From Lithodes maja (Eukaryota; Arthropoda; Malacostraca; Decapoda; Lithodidae), in NCBI GenBank assembly GCA_037953745.1, contig JBAKBP010003229.1:62001-126000 (forward strand): 64,000 bases of DNA. Reading direction: 5' to 3'. Positions within the stretch are counted from its first letter, which is position 1. Each line of letters begins with the position of its first letter. Position numbers and translations under genes: made by a program. Positions 52,832-63,642 of the stretch are shown piece by piece. The notes under the pieces are model-generated. The model saw only the letters and a program-made list of their open reading frames with translations, was not told the DNA's origin and did not search any database.

Positions 52832-54405
52832 TTAAACATTTTTTTGTAGATTGTAAGTTTGTGGAAAGCAATTCGAGGGAAGTGAATTCCAAAGAGTAGT
52901 AGCTCTGGGGATAAATGAATTCTGATAAGCAGAAGTTCTGCATTGTGGAGGAGAAAGTGTAAATTCATGGGCGCTCTCAGCTGCCCTAGTTCTACAGGGA
53001 AAGATGTGGAGAGGCGGCACAATTGAAGCAAGTTCCTCGGAACAATTGCTGTGAAAATATCTGTAGAATAATGCAAGGGATGCAACGTTTCTTCGTATGG
53101 ATAATGTAGGAAGGTCCTGTGTGATTGCAGGGTTATTGATTAATCTAATAGCTTTATTTTGAATTTTGTCCAACTGCCTCAATGCAACCACTCCACTTCC
53201 ACCCCACAGAGGTGAACAGTAATCCATCTGAGAACGCACATGACTTTTATATATCACGGCCAACTGCTCGTCAGTGAAGAATTCTCGAACTCTGTACAGG
53301 AGTCCCAGTTTTTTAGAGGCATTCTTAGCAATGCTTCTAACATAATGTGTCCAGCTCAAGTTAGTAGTTAATGTTACACCGAGAATGTCAATACTAGGGG
53401 AAGTGGGAATATTTACATCATTAAAAAATATATGGGAGTCAGTGAGATTCTGTCGGTTAGAAAATTTAATGTACTTGGTTTTCTGTGCATTAAAGGAAAC
53501 TAGATTCTTTTGTCCCCATCCATTAATTCTAGAAAGGTCCTGGTTCAGAGAAATTGCAGTGTTTATTTTTGAATTTATAAGATCGGGTTGGGTGAAAGAA
53601 TTGGTAAATGTGAAGGAACTGTGGAGTGTTGAGTCATCTGTGTAGGAATGTATTGGATTATGAGTGGTAGATACGAGATCATTGATATGAATGAGGAACA
53701 GAATTGTGGCCAAAACTGATCCCTGGGGAACACCAGCATTTATTGAGTGAAATTGAGAATAAAGGCCATCTACCATTACACATATTTTTCTGTTATGAAG
53801 ATAAGAAGAAATTAGTGGAACTAATGATGCAAGGCCGTAGTGTGACATCTTCGACAATAAGGATTGATGCCAGACTCTATCAAATGCCTTTGATATATCC
53901 AGTGCTATTGTATGTGTTTCACCATGTTGGTCTGTAGCTTGGTTGTTTGATGCGTAAGAAGGCAAAGCATGTCTGCAGTTGATCGACATCGTCTAAAACC
54001 ATATTGCCTATCACTGATTAATTTATTATTCTCAAGATGCTTAATTATGTGATTATTTAATATATTTTCAAAGACTTTACCAAGAGTGGAAGTTATAGCT
54101 ATTGGTCTGTAGTTTGATGGATCTGAAGAGGCACCTTTTTTAGGAACTGGATGGATGTTTGCTTCTTTCCAGGGTACTGGGAAGCATGAGGTATGAGTAC
54201 ACAGACGGAAAAATTTTGCCAATACAGGAGCGAGCACCAAGGAGCAATTCTTAAGTACTATTGGAGGAATTTCATCTGGACCAGGAGCCTTATCTACTGA
54301 GAGATTCTGCAAAATAGTTTTGACATGTCTGGTGTGGATCTTAAGTGAGGGAATTTCAGGCGAATTAAAATTAAGTACAGGGACATCTTGATTTATTTCA
54401 TTTAA
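52832..54405 (-). pseudogene. Family A LINE reverse transcriptase (copy A3)
   Basis: The RT is in two frames. 54696-53905 covers KAPGPDEIPPIVLKN, IHPVPKKGASSDPSNYRPIA and GFRRCRSTADML (the first part of that frame reads through the MITE). 53989-52832 covers ALDISKAFDRVWH, AGVPQGSVLATILFLIHIND, the box HSYTDDSTLHS, and the tail to WNSLP. A small deletion of one base near 53950 joins them out of frame. The box reads YTDD where YADD is usual; Thr there is seen in some RTs but may be damage. This is the only family A copy in the window that keeps the box at all. Confidence 0.9.
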
Positions 54406-54884
54406 CCCTTCAAACCCGGTTGGTACACACGTGTACCATTTTTTTTTGGCCCCAGGAACCCGGGTGGTACTACATTGTACCATTGCTTGAAAGCCTGTGA
54501 GCTTCGTGTGCGAGGCGTCGGTCCGACGCATGTAAACAACAGCCGGCTGGACCGACGCTCCGCATCTCCGGCCACAAGAAGGAGAGCGTCGCTTGTTCGT
54601 GTGTGCCTGTATGTTGTTGTTCAGTATCGAAAAGTGGTGTAAAGTGGCTGGTTTGGCCATAAAGTTATCTCCAATGAAATCATCATCACAGCTCACCCAG
54701 TTGACTTAGAGAGCTCTACTTAAGGCCATTTTACAGGTAAATAACACAGCTACGCTTGGGGATGCGCGGGAATGCGGGAAGCAGTCTGATTAACGAATAT
54801 ACGGTAGCCTAGCCTAGACGTTTTTCGGCCAAAACACCCGGATTTCGAGGAATATATATATAATATATAGCCGGGGCCGGTGGG
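54406..54884 (-). mobile_element. piggyBac-type MITE M1, copy 2, with a left end like the resident piggyBac
   Basis: 479 bases flanked by TTAA (54402-54405, 54885-54888). About 85-90 bases at the left (CCCTTCAAACCCGG, GGTACACACGTGTACC, then a T-run and AACCCGGGTGGTAC) match the left end of the piggyBac at 38272-38360 closely. From TTGAAAGCCTGTGAGC onward it is the M1 sequence seen at 42511, 61507 and 63163. So it is a hybrid of the two. Confidence 0.92.
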
Positions 54885-54888
54885 TTAA

Positions 54889-56271
54889 GGTTGAGTTGGT
54901 GGAGAAAATATCCGCAAGAAGGTTAGCTTTACCTCGTGGGTCACTTACAAGATTGCCAGTCGGAGATTTTAATGGTGGAATGGATGAAGCAGTAGTGAAG
55001 TTGGATTTAAATGAGTTAAGAGTAGACCAAAATATTTTGTTATCATTTGGATTATTTAGAAGTTTATTTGCCTGCTTGTGAAGAAAGTTTGATTTAGTTA
55101 GGTTTAATACAGTTTTGGCATGATTTCTGATGTTTCTAAAGTAATTAAAGGCTTCATGTGTTTTTGATCTTGTGTATGCATTGTAGGCTATTGCTTTTTG
55201 TTCAGTTACTCTAGCACAATTATGGTCAAACCATTTAGGTGAATTAGATCTTTTACTGTACTTTTGATGAGGAATAAAAGTTTCCATTCCAATTTTTACA
55301 AAATCTTGTATGTGGCTCAAGGTGGAGTGTGCATCATTAGAAAAGAAAGAGGTCCAGGGAATATCAATAAAGAAACCTTGATGACCCTCCCAGTCTGCCC
55401 TATCGTAATGCCATTTAGTCACCATAACAGGTTCAGAGTGGGAAGGTGTGGTAGTTGATAGACAGGTGGCCTGTATCAGACAGTGATCAGAAGATCCAAG
55501 CGGGGACCTCACTGTAACATCATAATTTTCTGAATTGGTTGTTAAAAATAAGTCCAGTAGGTGGGAATTATGATTAGGATTATCTGGTACACGGGTGGGT
55601 TGGTTGAGTAGTTGAGTGAGATTAAATGAGTCTGCAAATAGCTCACATTCAAGACCAGCATCATCAGTCCTGGCTGAATGAGTGAGCCATTCAACATTAT
55701 GGACATTAAAATCACCCAACACAGTGATTTCAGAAGAAACATTTAAGTTGAGGACACTGAGTTGTGAGGACAGAGAATCAAAAAGACTTTGCTCTGGAGG
55801 AGTATTTGGGGAACGGTAGATGCAACATATGTATTTAAATTTACCAGCAGAAATTAATTTGTATATAGAATAATCAAAATAGGGACAATTGAAACTAGTA
55901 ACCTCCTCCAGGGCAATTTCAGATTTTGCGAAGCAACATACACCTCCTTTAGGTCTGAAATTTTGGAGCAGTTGATAACCTGGAAAATTAAATCTAGACG
56001 TGTCAGATGTGGATGTTACTTGAGTCTCTGTCAAAAAAAGGAGAGTAGGGGATTCTGCTTGAAGAAATTGGTGTACAGAATTGATGTTAGAGTGAAGTCC
56101 CCTTATATTGCTAAAGAAAAAGCTGCACCGATGAGCAGCTTTGGGACGTTGCAATGCTCTTGACACAGTCGCATGATGACGACCGGGAGGGCCCTGTGTC
56201 AATGACCCAACCCTGCCGGGGGTGGATATCCGAGGGACCACCAGGTTTGCTCTTAACAATTGTACTGCCAT
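54889..56271 (-). pseudogene. Family A LINE endonuclease and connector (copy A3)
   Basis: Frame 56271-54814, of which the part up to about 54889 is LINE. Endonuclease blocks: FFFSNIRGLHSNINSVHQFL, the Glu block LLFLTETQVT, GGVCCFAKSEIA, ICCIYRSPNTP, ITVLGDFNVHNVEWL, LLDLFLTTN and LGSSDHCLI. All the EEP catalytic positions appear to be present. The connector (HQKYSKRSNSPKWFD, IFWSTLNSFKSNF) runs to NLLADIFST, the last block before RT. The frame is open over some 460 residues. It is separated from RT by the MITE. The exact start is not clear. Confidence 0.9.
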
Positions 56272-56549
56272 ATTTATTGGGTAAGGTGTATGGTGTTACA
56301 TGTATGATATGTAGTGGGAAGAGTAGTGTTTTATGGATAGAGGATAGCAATGTAGGGCAATGTCGTGAAGTTGGATGTGTATGTTATATAAAGAGGGTTT
56401 TCCTGATACCCCTGATGTGTGAGGCAGAAAGATATGTATCCAGCTACCAAGGCCTGGGAGAGAAAATGGAATTCAGGCTATTCCCTGAGTCTCCCGAAAC
56501 CTTGGCGGTAGTACTTCCCTGGGCGGGGCTGCCTACCCCTACTACCTAT

Positions 56550-56610
56550 ATACATAACAATCATAAATACATACATCCCTCCCCAAACGTCCCCTACAGT
56601 TCCAAATCAC
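56550..56610 (+). mobile_element. Family C LINE, plus-strand copy (segment 3)
   Basis: Matches the complement of about 17292-17240 of the first family C copy (endonuclease). CCAAATCACTA is at about 56603-56613 and again near 59817-59829, the 11-base target duplication of the next element. Confidence 0.85.
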
Positions 56611-57010
56611 TATCTATCTATCTATCTATCTATCTATATGCTCAGGCTCAATCCCCATTTTGGGGGTAGCCGACTCAAGACAGAGCAAGAACAGGGAAAA
56701 CACAAAAACAACATAAAACAAAAAATAAACACAGATAAAAAACACAAACTCTCACACATCCAGGTCACCCAGGAGAAGACCCAGAGACCAGGGTTACCAA
56801 GGTCGCTCCAGCACTCCCCCGGCCCCTGACCACCCGGAGAGGTTCCGATCTCGGCAGGCAGACATGCAGCGGAGCCAAAGCCACAAGCCCTCCCACCACA
56901 CTTCCAGGCACACCCTTCATATTAATCGTCTCCCCGGGCCAGGCGCCTGATGGACTATTATCTAGTCCAACTTGCGCCCGACCCCTTACGCCAAATGACC
57001 ACGTGTTCAC

Positions 57011-58765
57011 TCAACTATTCACAAGCATTCTCCATTCACTCCTGTCCACCATCACTTCCCCTGCCTGATCTATAGTCATTCCTCTATCATCCAAAGCCTT
57101 TCTTACACAGTCTCTCCATCTCAATGGGGGTCTTCCTGCCCTTCTATCTCCCCTTGTACCTGACTCACATATTCTCTTTGTAAGCCTTTCATCTCCCATT
57201 CGTTCAACATGACCATACCAGCTCAGCACCCTTCTGTCCACTCTGGCTGACAAATGTTCCTGCTGCCCCACTCTCCTACGTATCTCTTCATTCCTCAATC
57301 TGTCTCTACGAGTAACTCCACACATACTCCTCAAGCAACTCATCTCCATCACATCCAGCCCTCTTTTCTCCTTTTTCTTCAGAGCCCATGTCTCAGCCCC
57401 ATACATCACTGTTGGCACAACAATTCCTTGATACAGTGCACTTTTTACTTTCACTCCGAGATTTCTCGTCTTCCACATACTTCCCATTGCTCCGAAAACC
57501 TTCCTTCCTTCACACACTCTCTGTTTTACCTCCACTTCCATACCTCCACTCCTGCTTATCGTTCCTCCTAGATATTTAAAACACTCTACTTGTTCCAATA
57601 TTTCCCCATCCAGCCTCACATCTAGATTCACCCTATGCTCTCCCCTATTACACACCATTACTTTACTTTTATTGACGTTCACCTTCAGTTTCCTCCTTCC
57701 ACAAACCACACCAAACTCTTTGACTACCCTCTGCAGTTTCTCATCAGAATCCGCCACCAATGCTGTGTCATCAGCGAACAGCAACTGATTCAACTCCCAA
57801 TCTCTACCATTCTTTCCTACTAAACCCAATCCTCTTCCCATAGTTCTCCTTTTCACCTCCCTCACCACACCATCCATAAACATATTAAACAGCCATGGTG
57901 ACATTACACAACCCTGTCGCAAACCTACCTTTACCTCAAACCATTCACTCAACTCACCATTTCCTACTCTCACACATGCTCTGCTCCCTTCATAAAAACT
58001 CTTAACTGCTTCTAACAAATTTCCTCCTATTCCATAAATCCTTAACACCTTCCACATTGCTTCACGGTCCACACGATCATACGCTTTTTCCAAGTCCATA
58101 AAAGCCCAAAATATCTCCTTATGCTTCTCTAAATACTTCTCGCATAACTGTCTTACTGCAAACATCTGATCCACGCACCCTCTTCCCCTCCTAAAACCGC
58201 ACTGTTCTTCTCCTATTGCAACTTCCGTACACTTTATTATCCTCTCTATCAACACCCTGCCATACAGCTTTCCAACCACTGACAATAAACTAATACCTCT
58301 ATAACTTGAACACTCCTGCCGATCTCCCTTCCCCTTGTACAACGGCACAATACATGCACTCTTCCAGTCTATTGGTACCATTGACACAGCAAAGCACACA
58401 TTGAAAAGTCTCACCAACCAATCTATTATCACATCTCCACCCTTCTTTATACACTCCACAGCAATACCATCCAAACCTTCTTCTTTTCCCGCTCTCATTT
58501 GTTTCACTGCTTCTTTCACCTCATTTTCCTCAATCCTTTCATTCATTCCCTGCCACCTGGGTGGCCTGGGTAACCTATCTCCATCCACCTCTGCTTCAAT
58601 CACTGCTTCTCTTCCATCTCTTGTATTTAACAAAGATTCAAAATACTCGGCATATCTTTTCCTCACTTCAACTGGTTCCACTAGTAATTCTCCATTTTCA
58701 TCTTTCACTGACTCTTCCCTCTTTTGTCCTCCTTTCCTTACTTTATTTACCTCCTTCCAGAACAT
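57011..58765 (-). CDS. RTE-type LINE reverse transcriptase and C-terminal domain (copy D2)
   Basis: An open frame of about 584 residues and the best preserved polymerase in the window. Blocks: FWKEVNKVRKG, GLDGIAVECIKKGG, CIVPLYKGKGDRQECSSYRGISLLS, EEQCGFRRGRGCVDQMF, FWAFMDLEKAYDRVDREAM, FEVKVGLRQGCVMSPWLFNMFMDG and the catalytic QLLFADDTALVADSDEK, all intact. Then GGTISRSGGMEVEVKQRV and the C-terminal RTE tail, VLSWYGHVERMGDERL and GRPPLRWRDCVR. It is joined upstream to the endonuclease by a connector that has frameshifts near 58790 and 59045, so the full ORF2 is broken. The first codon is not a real start; the protein should begin further upstream. Confidence 0.92.
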   Translation of the reverse strand: MFWKEVNKVRKGGQKREESVKDENGELLVEPVEVRKRYAEYFESLLNTRDGREAVIEAEVDGDRLPRPPRWQGMNERIEENEVKEAVKQMRAGKEEGLDGIAVECIKKGGDVIIDWLVRLFNVCFAVSMVPIDWKSACIVPLYKGKGDRQECSSYRGISLLSVVGKLYGRVLIERIIKCTEVAIGEEQCGFRRGRGCVDQMFAVRQLCEKYLEKHKEIFWAFMDLEKAYDRVDREAMWKVLRIYGIGGNLLEAVKSFYEGSRACVRVGNGELSEWFEVKVGLRQGCVMSPWLFNMFMDGVVREVKRRTMGRGLGLVGKNGRDWELNQLLFADDTALVADSDEKLQRVVKEFGVVCGRRKLKVNVNKSKVMVCNRGEHRVNLDVRLDGEILEQVECFKYLGGTISRSGGMEVEVKQRVCEGRKVFGAMGSMWKTRNLGVKVKSALYQGIVVPTVMYGAETWALKKKEKRGLDVMEMSCLRSMCGVTRRDRLRNEEIRRRVGQQEHLSARVDRRVLSWYGHVERMGDERLTKRICESGTRGDRRAGRPPLRWRDCVRKALDDRGMTIDQAGEVMVDRSEWRMLVNS

Positions 58766-59358
58766 CTTCTTTCGTTCTTCAAAATTCTCACTCAGCCTTT
58801 GGCCCCACCTTTCGTTTGCATCTTTTTCGCTTCTCTAATTTTCCGTTTTGCCTCTCTCCTTTTCTCCTTGTACCTCTCCCATACCTCAACACTACCATCC
58901 TGTAAAACCCTCTCAAAACACTGTCTCTTCTCCTCAACTGCCTTTCTCACCGTATCATTCCACCACTTGCTTCCCTTCCTGATACCTCTGCCTCCTACTT
59001 TCCTTTTGCCGCATACTACCTCTGCACTTGCTTTCACTCCTTCCTAAAACTGTTGCCATTCAACCTCTACTTCTCTCTCTTCCATCTCTCTCACTTCCAT
59101 CCACTTTTCATTTAGTCTTTCCTTGTACTCCCTCTCTTTTTCACTCTTCTCTAACTCACTAACTTTTATTACCTCTCTTACTTCACGCTTGTCTCTTATT
59201 CTCCTGTAACTCTTAGCTTTCCCTCCACCAGGTAATGATCTGACATACCCTCCGCCTCACTTCTCATCACATTCACATCCAGCAGTCTACACAATCTTTC
59301 CCTTGTCACCAGCACATAATCCATCAATGCCCTCTCTACAATCTCTCCCCTCACAAGT

Positions 59359-59766
59359 CTATGCCAGGTGTACTTGTGTAATGTGTATACGCCTTTTTTT
59401 GAAGAACGTATTACCTACACTCAATCTACACTCTTCACATACATTTTTCAGTCTTTCTCCACTCTCGTTTACACCATCCACACCAAAACTACCGATGACT
59501 CCCTCAACAGGCTCATTTCCTACCCTAGCATTTAGGTCCCCTAAAACTATAACATTTTCATTTTCATCAAACCCTTGTAGACAATCTCTCAAATCCTCCC
59601 AGAAACCCTCTACCTCGTCTAACTCTCTTTCACTTCCTGGTCCATACGCACTTACAAAAACCCACCTTTCACCCTTAAACCGCATTCTCACCCACATTAG
59701 CCTTGATGACACCTCTTTCCACTCTTTTATAAAGTCTCTCAACTCCTCCTTCACAATAATAGCCAC
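59359..59766 (-). pseudogene. RTE-type LINE endonuclease fragment (copy D2)
   Basis: Encodes IIVKEELRDFIKEW, WVFVSAYGPGSERELDEVEGFW and NVIVLGDLNARVGNEPVEG, matching 36290-35940 of D1. The first part with the Glu block (NETK) is missing through 5' truncation. The end is frameshifted near 59400. Confidence 0.88.
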
Positions 59767-59817
59767 TCCTTCTTTCCCCCTGACTCCCTCGTCTACTCCT
59801 CGTCTACTCCTCGTCTA

Positions 59818-60177
59818 CTCCAAATCACTACACCCCACAAATACAACACATTTCAAACATCCCCAACATCGTCCTGGGTTTAAGATTTGCTGGCCAGTCA
59901 TCGAACATCAGAAATTTCACAAACGGAGTCCCTCAGGGATCAGTCTTGTCACCAACACTTTTCAATCCATACATGCACGACCTACCCATACCCCACACAC
60001 CCCAGACACACACAGCCTCTTACGCATACGACATAACACTGACATGTACACATCAAGACGCAAACATAGCCGCACAACTCCTCCAACCGTACCTGAACAC
60101 ACTACTGTACATGACTGGTTCACCGCAAACAAACTAGCCCAAGCTAATTCTACAGCGACCCTCCTCACAAACTGGAC
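59818..60177 (+). pseudogene. Family C LINE, plus-strand copy (segment 4: endonuclease to RT)
   Basis: It starts with endonuclease sequence (matching the complement of about 17240-17180), then jumps at about 59878 to the RT palm (FTNGVPQGSVLSPTLFNPYMHDLP), so several hundred bases are deleted. The catalytic box reads SYAYDITL, with the first Asp of YADD changed to Tyr. It ends at TCACAAACTGGAC and resumes at 63643. Confidence 0.85.
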
Positions 60178-60508
60178 TTGGCTCGTTTACAGTTTACAGC
60201 GGCTAGAAGAGCTTTGGTTCATGCAGTGAAATCCCAAAAAGTAAAATATTACCAGGATAAAGTTATTCCTGCGGCAATGATCAACGGAAACTGGCCGCTC
60301 TTATGAGAAACTTACTTGGCCAAAGAAATACGACATCTACAGTATACCTACTTTCTCCTCTGATGGCCAGATGGCATCTGACTTTGCTTCCTTCTTCACA
60401 GCTAAGATATCCAACCTACAGAAGGAACTGGATCGTGTTTCTTCTAATGACAATTTCTCTGTTGAATTCCAGACCGAGCGTACAATCACCCATATGCTCT
60501 CATAATTT

Positions 60509-61505
60509 TTGCCTATTGATGTGGATAGGGTTGTGCACTTAATCAGGGACCTGAATAAGACCCACTGCCAGTTAGATCCTATTAACATAGCAAAGATTCC
60601 ACTTGTTTATGAATATGCAGTGGGTTTGATTTGTAGAATAATCAACACCTGTTTTTCTGAAGGCAACTTTGTTCAGTCTGAGAAGCTTGTATTGGTGCGG
60701 CCTCTTCTTAAGAAACCCAGTCTAGATGTTGAGGATATGTCAAATTATTGCCCAGTTTCTAACTTGTCATTCTTGTCTAAGCTCATTGAACGGGCTATAC
60801 TTGATCAACTTCTACCACTACTTAAACAAAATGGAGTCATTCCCGTTGTTCAGTCAGCATATAGAAAATTTCACTCGACTGAAATAGCCTTAATCAAGAT
60901 TCATAATGACCTGGCAGCAAACACATGTAACGAGAAGTCTTCTCTCATTGTTCTGCTTGATTTGTCTGCAGCTTTTAACACAGTTGATCATGACTTATTA
61001 CTGACTAATCTGTATTCTTCAAATGAACTAAATATTATTTGAAGAATACAGTTCAGTCTGTAATAAGTCTCTCATATTGATTATTGTAATGCACTATGGA
61101 TTTGTCTTCCTAATTATCTATTAAGGAAGGCTCAATCTGTGTTAAATAGGGCAGCAAGGCATATATTTGCTCTTCCATTGAAAACTCCAACTACCCCATA
61201 TTTAATTGAGTTGCACTGGCTGCCAGTTAAGGCAAGAGTAGAATTTAAATTATGCCTCCTGGCTTTTAAAGTTCTCATGTCTGGTGAGCCTAGTTATCTT
61301 GCCGAATTGCTAAAGCGTCCGTCGGTGCATTCTGGGGTGTTCTTACAAAGTGAGGATGAACATTTTTGTCTCGAGGAACATAGGGCTGTACACCAGTCAT
61401 CCTTCTCCGACCGGTTGTTTTCCTACGTGGCTCCTAGGTTGTATAACAAACTGCCGCTGTCCATGAGACGGTTGAACTCTGTTGAATCTTTTAAGGCGCA
61501 GCTTA
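60509..61505 (+). pseudogene. L2/CR1-type reverse transcriptase, palm deleted
   Basis: The first part (60509-61042) has IPLVYEYAVGLICRIINTCF, VRPLLKKPSLD, CPVSNLSFLSKLIERAILDQL, VQSAYRKFHSTEIALIKIHND and SLIVLLDLSAAFNTVDHDLLL. Then the frame stops. The C-terminal part (61070-61505) has IDYCNALW, VLNRAARHIFALPL, LIELHWLPVKARVEFKLCLLAFKVL and APRLYNKLPLSMRRLNSVESFKAQL. The block between, with the YADD box, is gone. At the joint lies a perfect 15-base inverted repeat (61010-61024 and 61037-61051). Confidence 0.9.
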
Positions 61506-61506
61506 A

Positions 61507-61987
61507 CCCTCCAGCCCCGGCTATGTATTATATATATATATTCCTCGAAACCCGGGGGTTTTGGCCGAAAAACGTCTACGCCTAGGCTACCGCATCTTTG
61601 TTATTTGGCTTGCTTCCGCATTCCCGCGCATCCCCAAGCGTAGATGTGTTTCGTACCTGTAGAATGGCGTTAAGTAGAGCTCTCTAAGTCAACTGGTTCA
61701 GTTGTGATGATGATTTCATTGGAGATAACTTTATGGCAAAAACAGCCACTTTACACTACTTTTCGATACTTAACAATAACATACAGGCACACACGAACAA
61801 GCAACGCACTCCTTCTTGTGGCCGGAGATGCGGGGCGTCGGTCCAGCCGGCTGTTATTTACATGCGTCGGATGGACGCCTCGCACACCAAGCTCACAGGC
61901 TTTCAAGCACTGGGTGCCTCAGAGCCCTTCCGGGTAGCTCGGGTGTGTTTTTTATGGGTGTTTAAGAGCCCTTCCGGGTCTGAGGGG
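61507..61987 (+). mobile_element. piggyBac-type MITE M1, copy 3
   Basis: 481 bases with TTAA at 61503-61506 and 61988-61991. Left end CCCTCCAGCCCCGGCTA; the right end reads TCTGAGGGG. Inverted relative to copies 1 and 2. It interrupts the last codons of the L2 ORF. Confidence 0.92.
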
Positions 61988-62056
61988 TTAAGACCTTTCT
62001 CTTTTGGAAAAGCTATGATCTTGATAGGGGCATTGTGAGAGAGTTAGTTAGTTAGT

Positions 62057-62950
62057 TATGTAGAGCAGATTCACCAGACTACTGAGCTCCATACGGAACT
62101 CTCATAGGTCTGGCCCTAAGGATTAGATCAGATTACTGAAACGAGCTTAAGGCGACGCAAAAAACGGACGATGGGGGGGAAGGAAAATGACGGAGAATCG
62201 GATAAAAGGTCAGTGAATGATTTAGTACCAAAACAAACCGTACGCAGACGGGCAGTATCTGGGCAGTCAAAGACGTGGCGAACAGTTAGAGGGGAATGAC
62301 AGGAGGAGCAGGTAGGGGGCGGAGTGCGGGAAGTGGACATCAAATAACCGTGAGTCAGCCGGGAATGGCCTATCCTAAGTCTAGTTAGTAAAACTTCCTC
62401 ACACCTGTGAGACCTGGAAGACGAGGCCCAAGGACGGACAGAAGGTTTGATTGCACAGAGTTTATTATTGCAGGGTAGAGCATCCCAATGAGATTGCCAC
62501 GTGCAAAGAATAGAAGGCTTGAGTAAGGACAGCCAATCACCTAACGGAAGGTGGGGCTGGCGAGGGATCATTAAAATAGCATCCTTAGCCGCAGCATCGG
62601 CGTCTTCATTGCCACGGACACCGATGTGAGCAGGAATCCAACATAACTGGACCTGGAATCCACGTAGGCTCATCTCGTGGAGAGCGTGTTTTATGGCTAA
62701 AACTATTACGTGGGAGGACGAATAAGCACGGAGCGCTTCAAGGGCACTACGAAAGTCACTGTAAATTATAAAGGGCTGTTGAGGAGTGTCACGTATAATG
62801 TCAATAGCGGATTGGATAGCTAAAAGTTCAGCAGTAAAGATAGAGGCTTGGCACGGGACACATCAAAAGGTAAGGGAGAGAAAACTGAAGCATCTTAGTA
62901 GAGGACACAGCAGCGAGGCTGTGAGAGAAAAATACAGAGTTTAGTGACTA
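62057..62950 (-). pseudogene. I-type LINE RNase H and C-terminal zinc motif, 5'-truncated
   Basis: The RNase H domain starts at about 62860 with SIFTAELLAIQSAID (Glu present), then FIIYSDFRSALEAL (Asp present), and WIPAHIGVRGNEDADAAAKDA (His and last Asp present) in the frame 62673-62128. The tail has LLTRLRIGHSRLTHGYLM and CSSCHSPLTVRHVFDC, a CxxC…H…C zinc motif found after RNase H in I-group LINEs. The RT is not present. I read 62680-62940 as the same domain in a frame without a start codon. Clade within the I group is uncertain. Confidence 0.85.
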
Positions 62951-63162
62951 CTATTTTCATTGATGGAGCTTGTATTATTATGTTCTCTCCACCAACCAAC
63001 TCTACTCCTAAAATCGATTAATGAAATTAACAGACACATGTGGCAGTCCGGGGATTCGAAAGGAGTTTGCGAGCGCTAGCGAATTCGTCAGAAGAGCTAG
63101 CGCTTTTGAGAAACAAAAAAACAGATTATTATCATTATTTATTATCCCTCACCTCACCTTAA
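62951..63162. other. Unassigned interval with a short shared repeat
   Basis: The segment of about 62975-63030 (TTATTATGTTCTCTCCACC…) is the inverted match of a stretch in D1 near 33918-33972. An inverted pair (GAGCGCTAGCGAATTC and AGAGCTAGCGCTTTTG) lies at about 63075-63115. No gene was seen. Confidence 0.5.
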
Positions 63163-63638
63163 CCCTCCAGCCCCGGCTACGCATTACATAAATATTCCCC
63201 GAAACCCGGGTGTTTTGGCCGAAAAACGTCTAGGCTAGGCTACCGTATATTTGTTATTCTGACTACTTCCCGCATTCCCACGCATCCCCAAGCGTAGCTG
63301 TGTTATTTACCTGTAGAATGGCGTTAAGTAGAGCTCTCTAAGTCAACTGGTTGAGTTGTGATGATGATTTCATTGGAGATAACTTTATGGCAAAAACAGC
63401 CACTTTACACTACTTTTCGATACTTAACAACATACAGGCACACACGAACAAGCGACGCTCTCCTTCTTGTGGCCGGAGATGCGGGGCGTCGGTCCAGCCG
63501 GCTGTTGTTTACATGCGTCGGACCGACGCCTCGCACACCAAGCTCACAGGCTTTGACCTCATGGGTGTTTAAGAGCCCTTCCGGGCAGCTCGTGTATGCT
63601 TTTTATGGGCGTTCAAGAGACCTTCCGGGAACAGAGGG
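63163..63638 (+). mobile_element. piggyBac-type MITE M1, copy 4
   Basis: 476 bases with TTAA at 63159-63162 and 63639-63642. Left end CCCTCCAGCCCCGGCTA, right end GAACAGAGGG. Same orientation as copy 3 and closest to it. Confidence 0.92.
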
Positions 63639-63642
63639 TTAA

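Larger units (their letters stand above)
52259..56549 (-). mobile_element. Family A LINE copy A3, longest copy, carrying two TTAA MITEs
   Basis: Minus strand with a poly-A tail (T-run 52261-52288). It covers the C-terminus, RT and endonuclease. MITE M2 (52291-52728) sits at the tail and MITE M1 (54406-54884) between endonuclease and RT. The bases beyond 56271 may be its 5' UTR, ending where family C resumes at about 56550. Confidence 0.88.
56611..59817 (-). mobile_element. Family D RTE-type LINE copy D2, nearly full length
   Basis: Minus strand, 3' end in (TATC)n (56611-56637), 5'-truncated near 59817 with a small repeat GTCTACTCCTC (three copies). It is flanked by the target duplication CCAAATCACTA. 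It has the RT and C-terminus (57011-58765), connector (58792-59037) and endonuclease (59359-59766). It serves as the uninterrupted reference for D1. Confidence 0.93.
60178..62056 (+). mobile_element. L2/CR1-type LINE, internally deleted, with MITE
   Basis: Begins in the connector (YYQDKVIPAAMINGNW; then SDGQMASDFASFFTAKISNLQKELDR in another frame), runs into the RT at 60509, lacks the palm core, and resumes with the C-terminal part at about 61070. After the MITE (61507-61987) it continues KTFLFWKSYDLDRGIV and ends in a (GTTA)n tail at about 62040-62056, typical of L2-like elements. Confidence 0.88.

Noticed and set aside
57254..59047. Plus-strand Ser/Leu/Pro-rich ORFs
   Set aside because: They are antisense shadows of the RTE reverse transcriptase, and the same shadows recur opposite copy D1.
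62128..62950. Host ribonuclease H or viral gene
   Set aside because: The RNase H domain is followed by the I-group LINE zinc motif and lies among LINE debris; no other viral feature is present.
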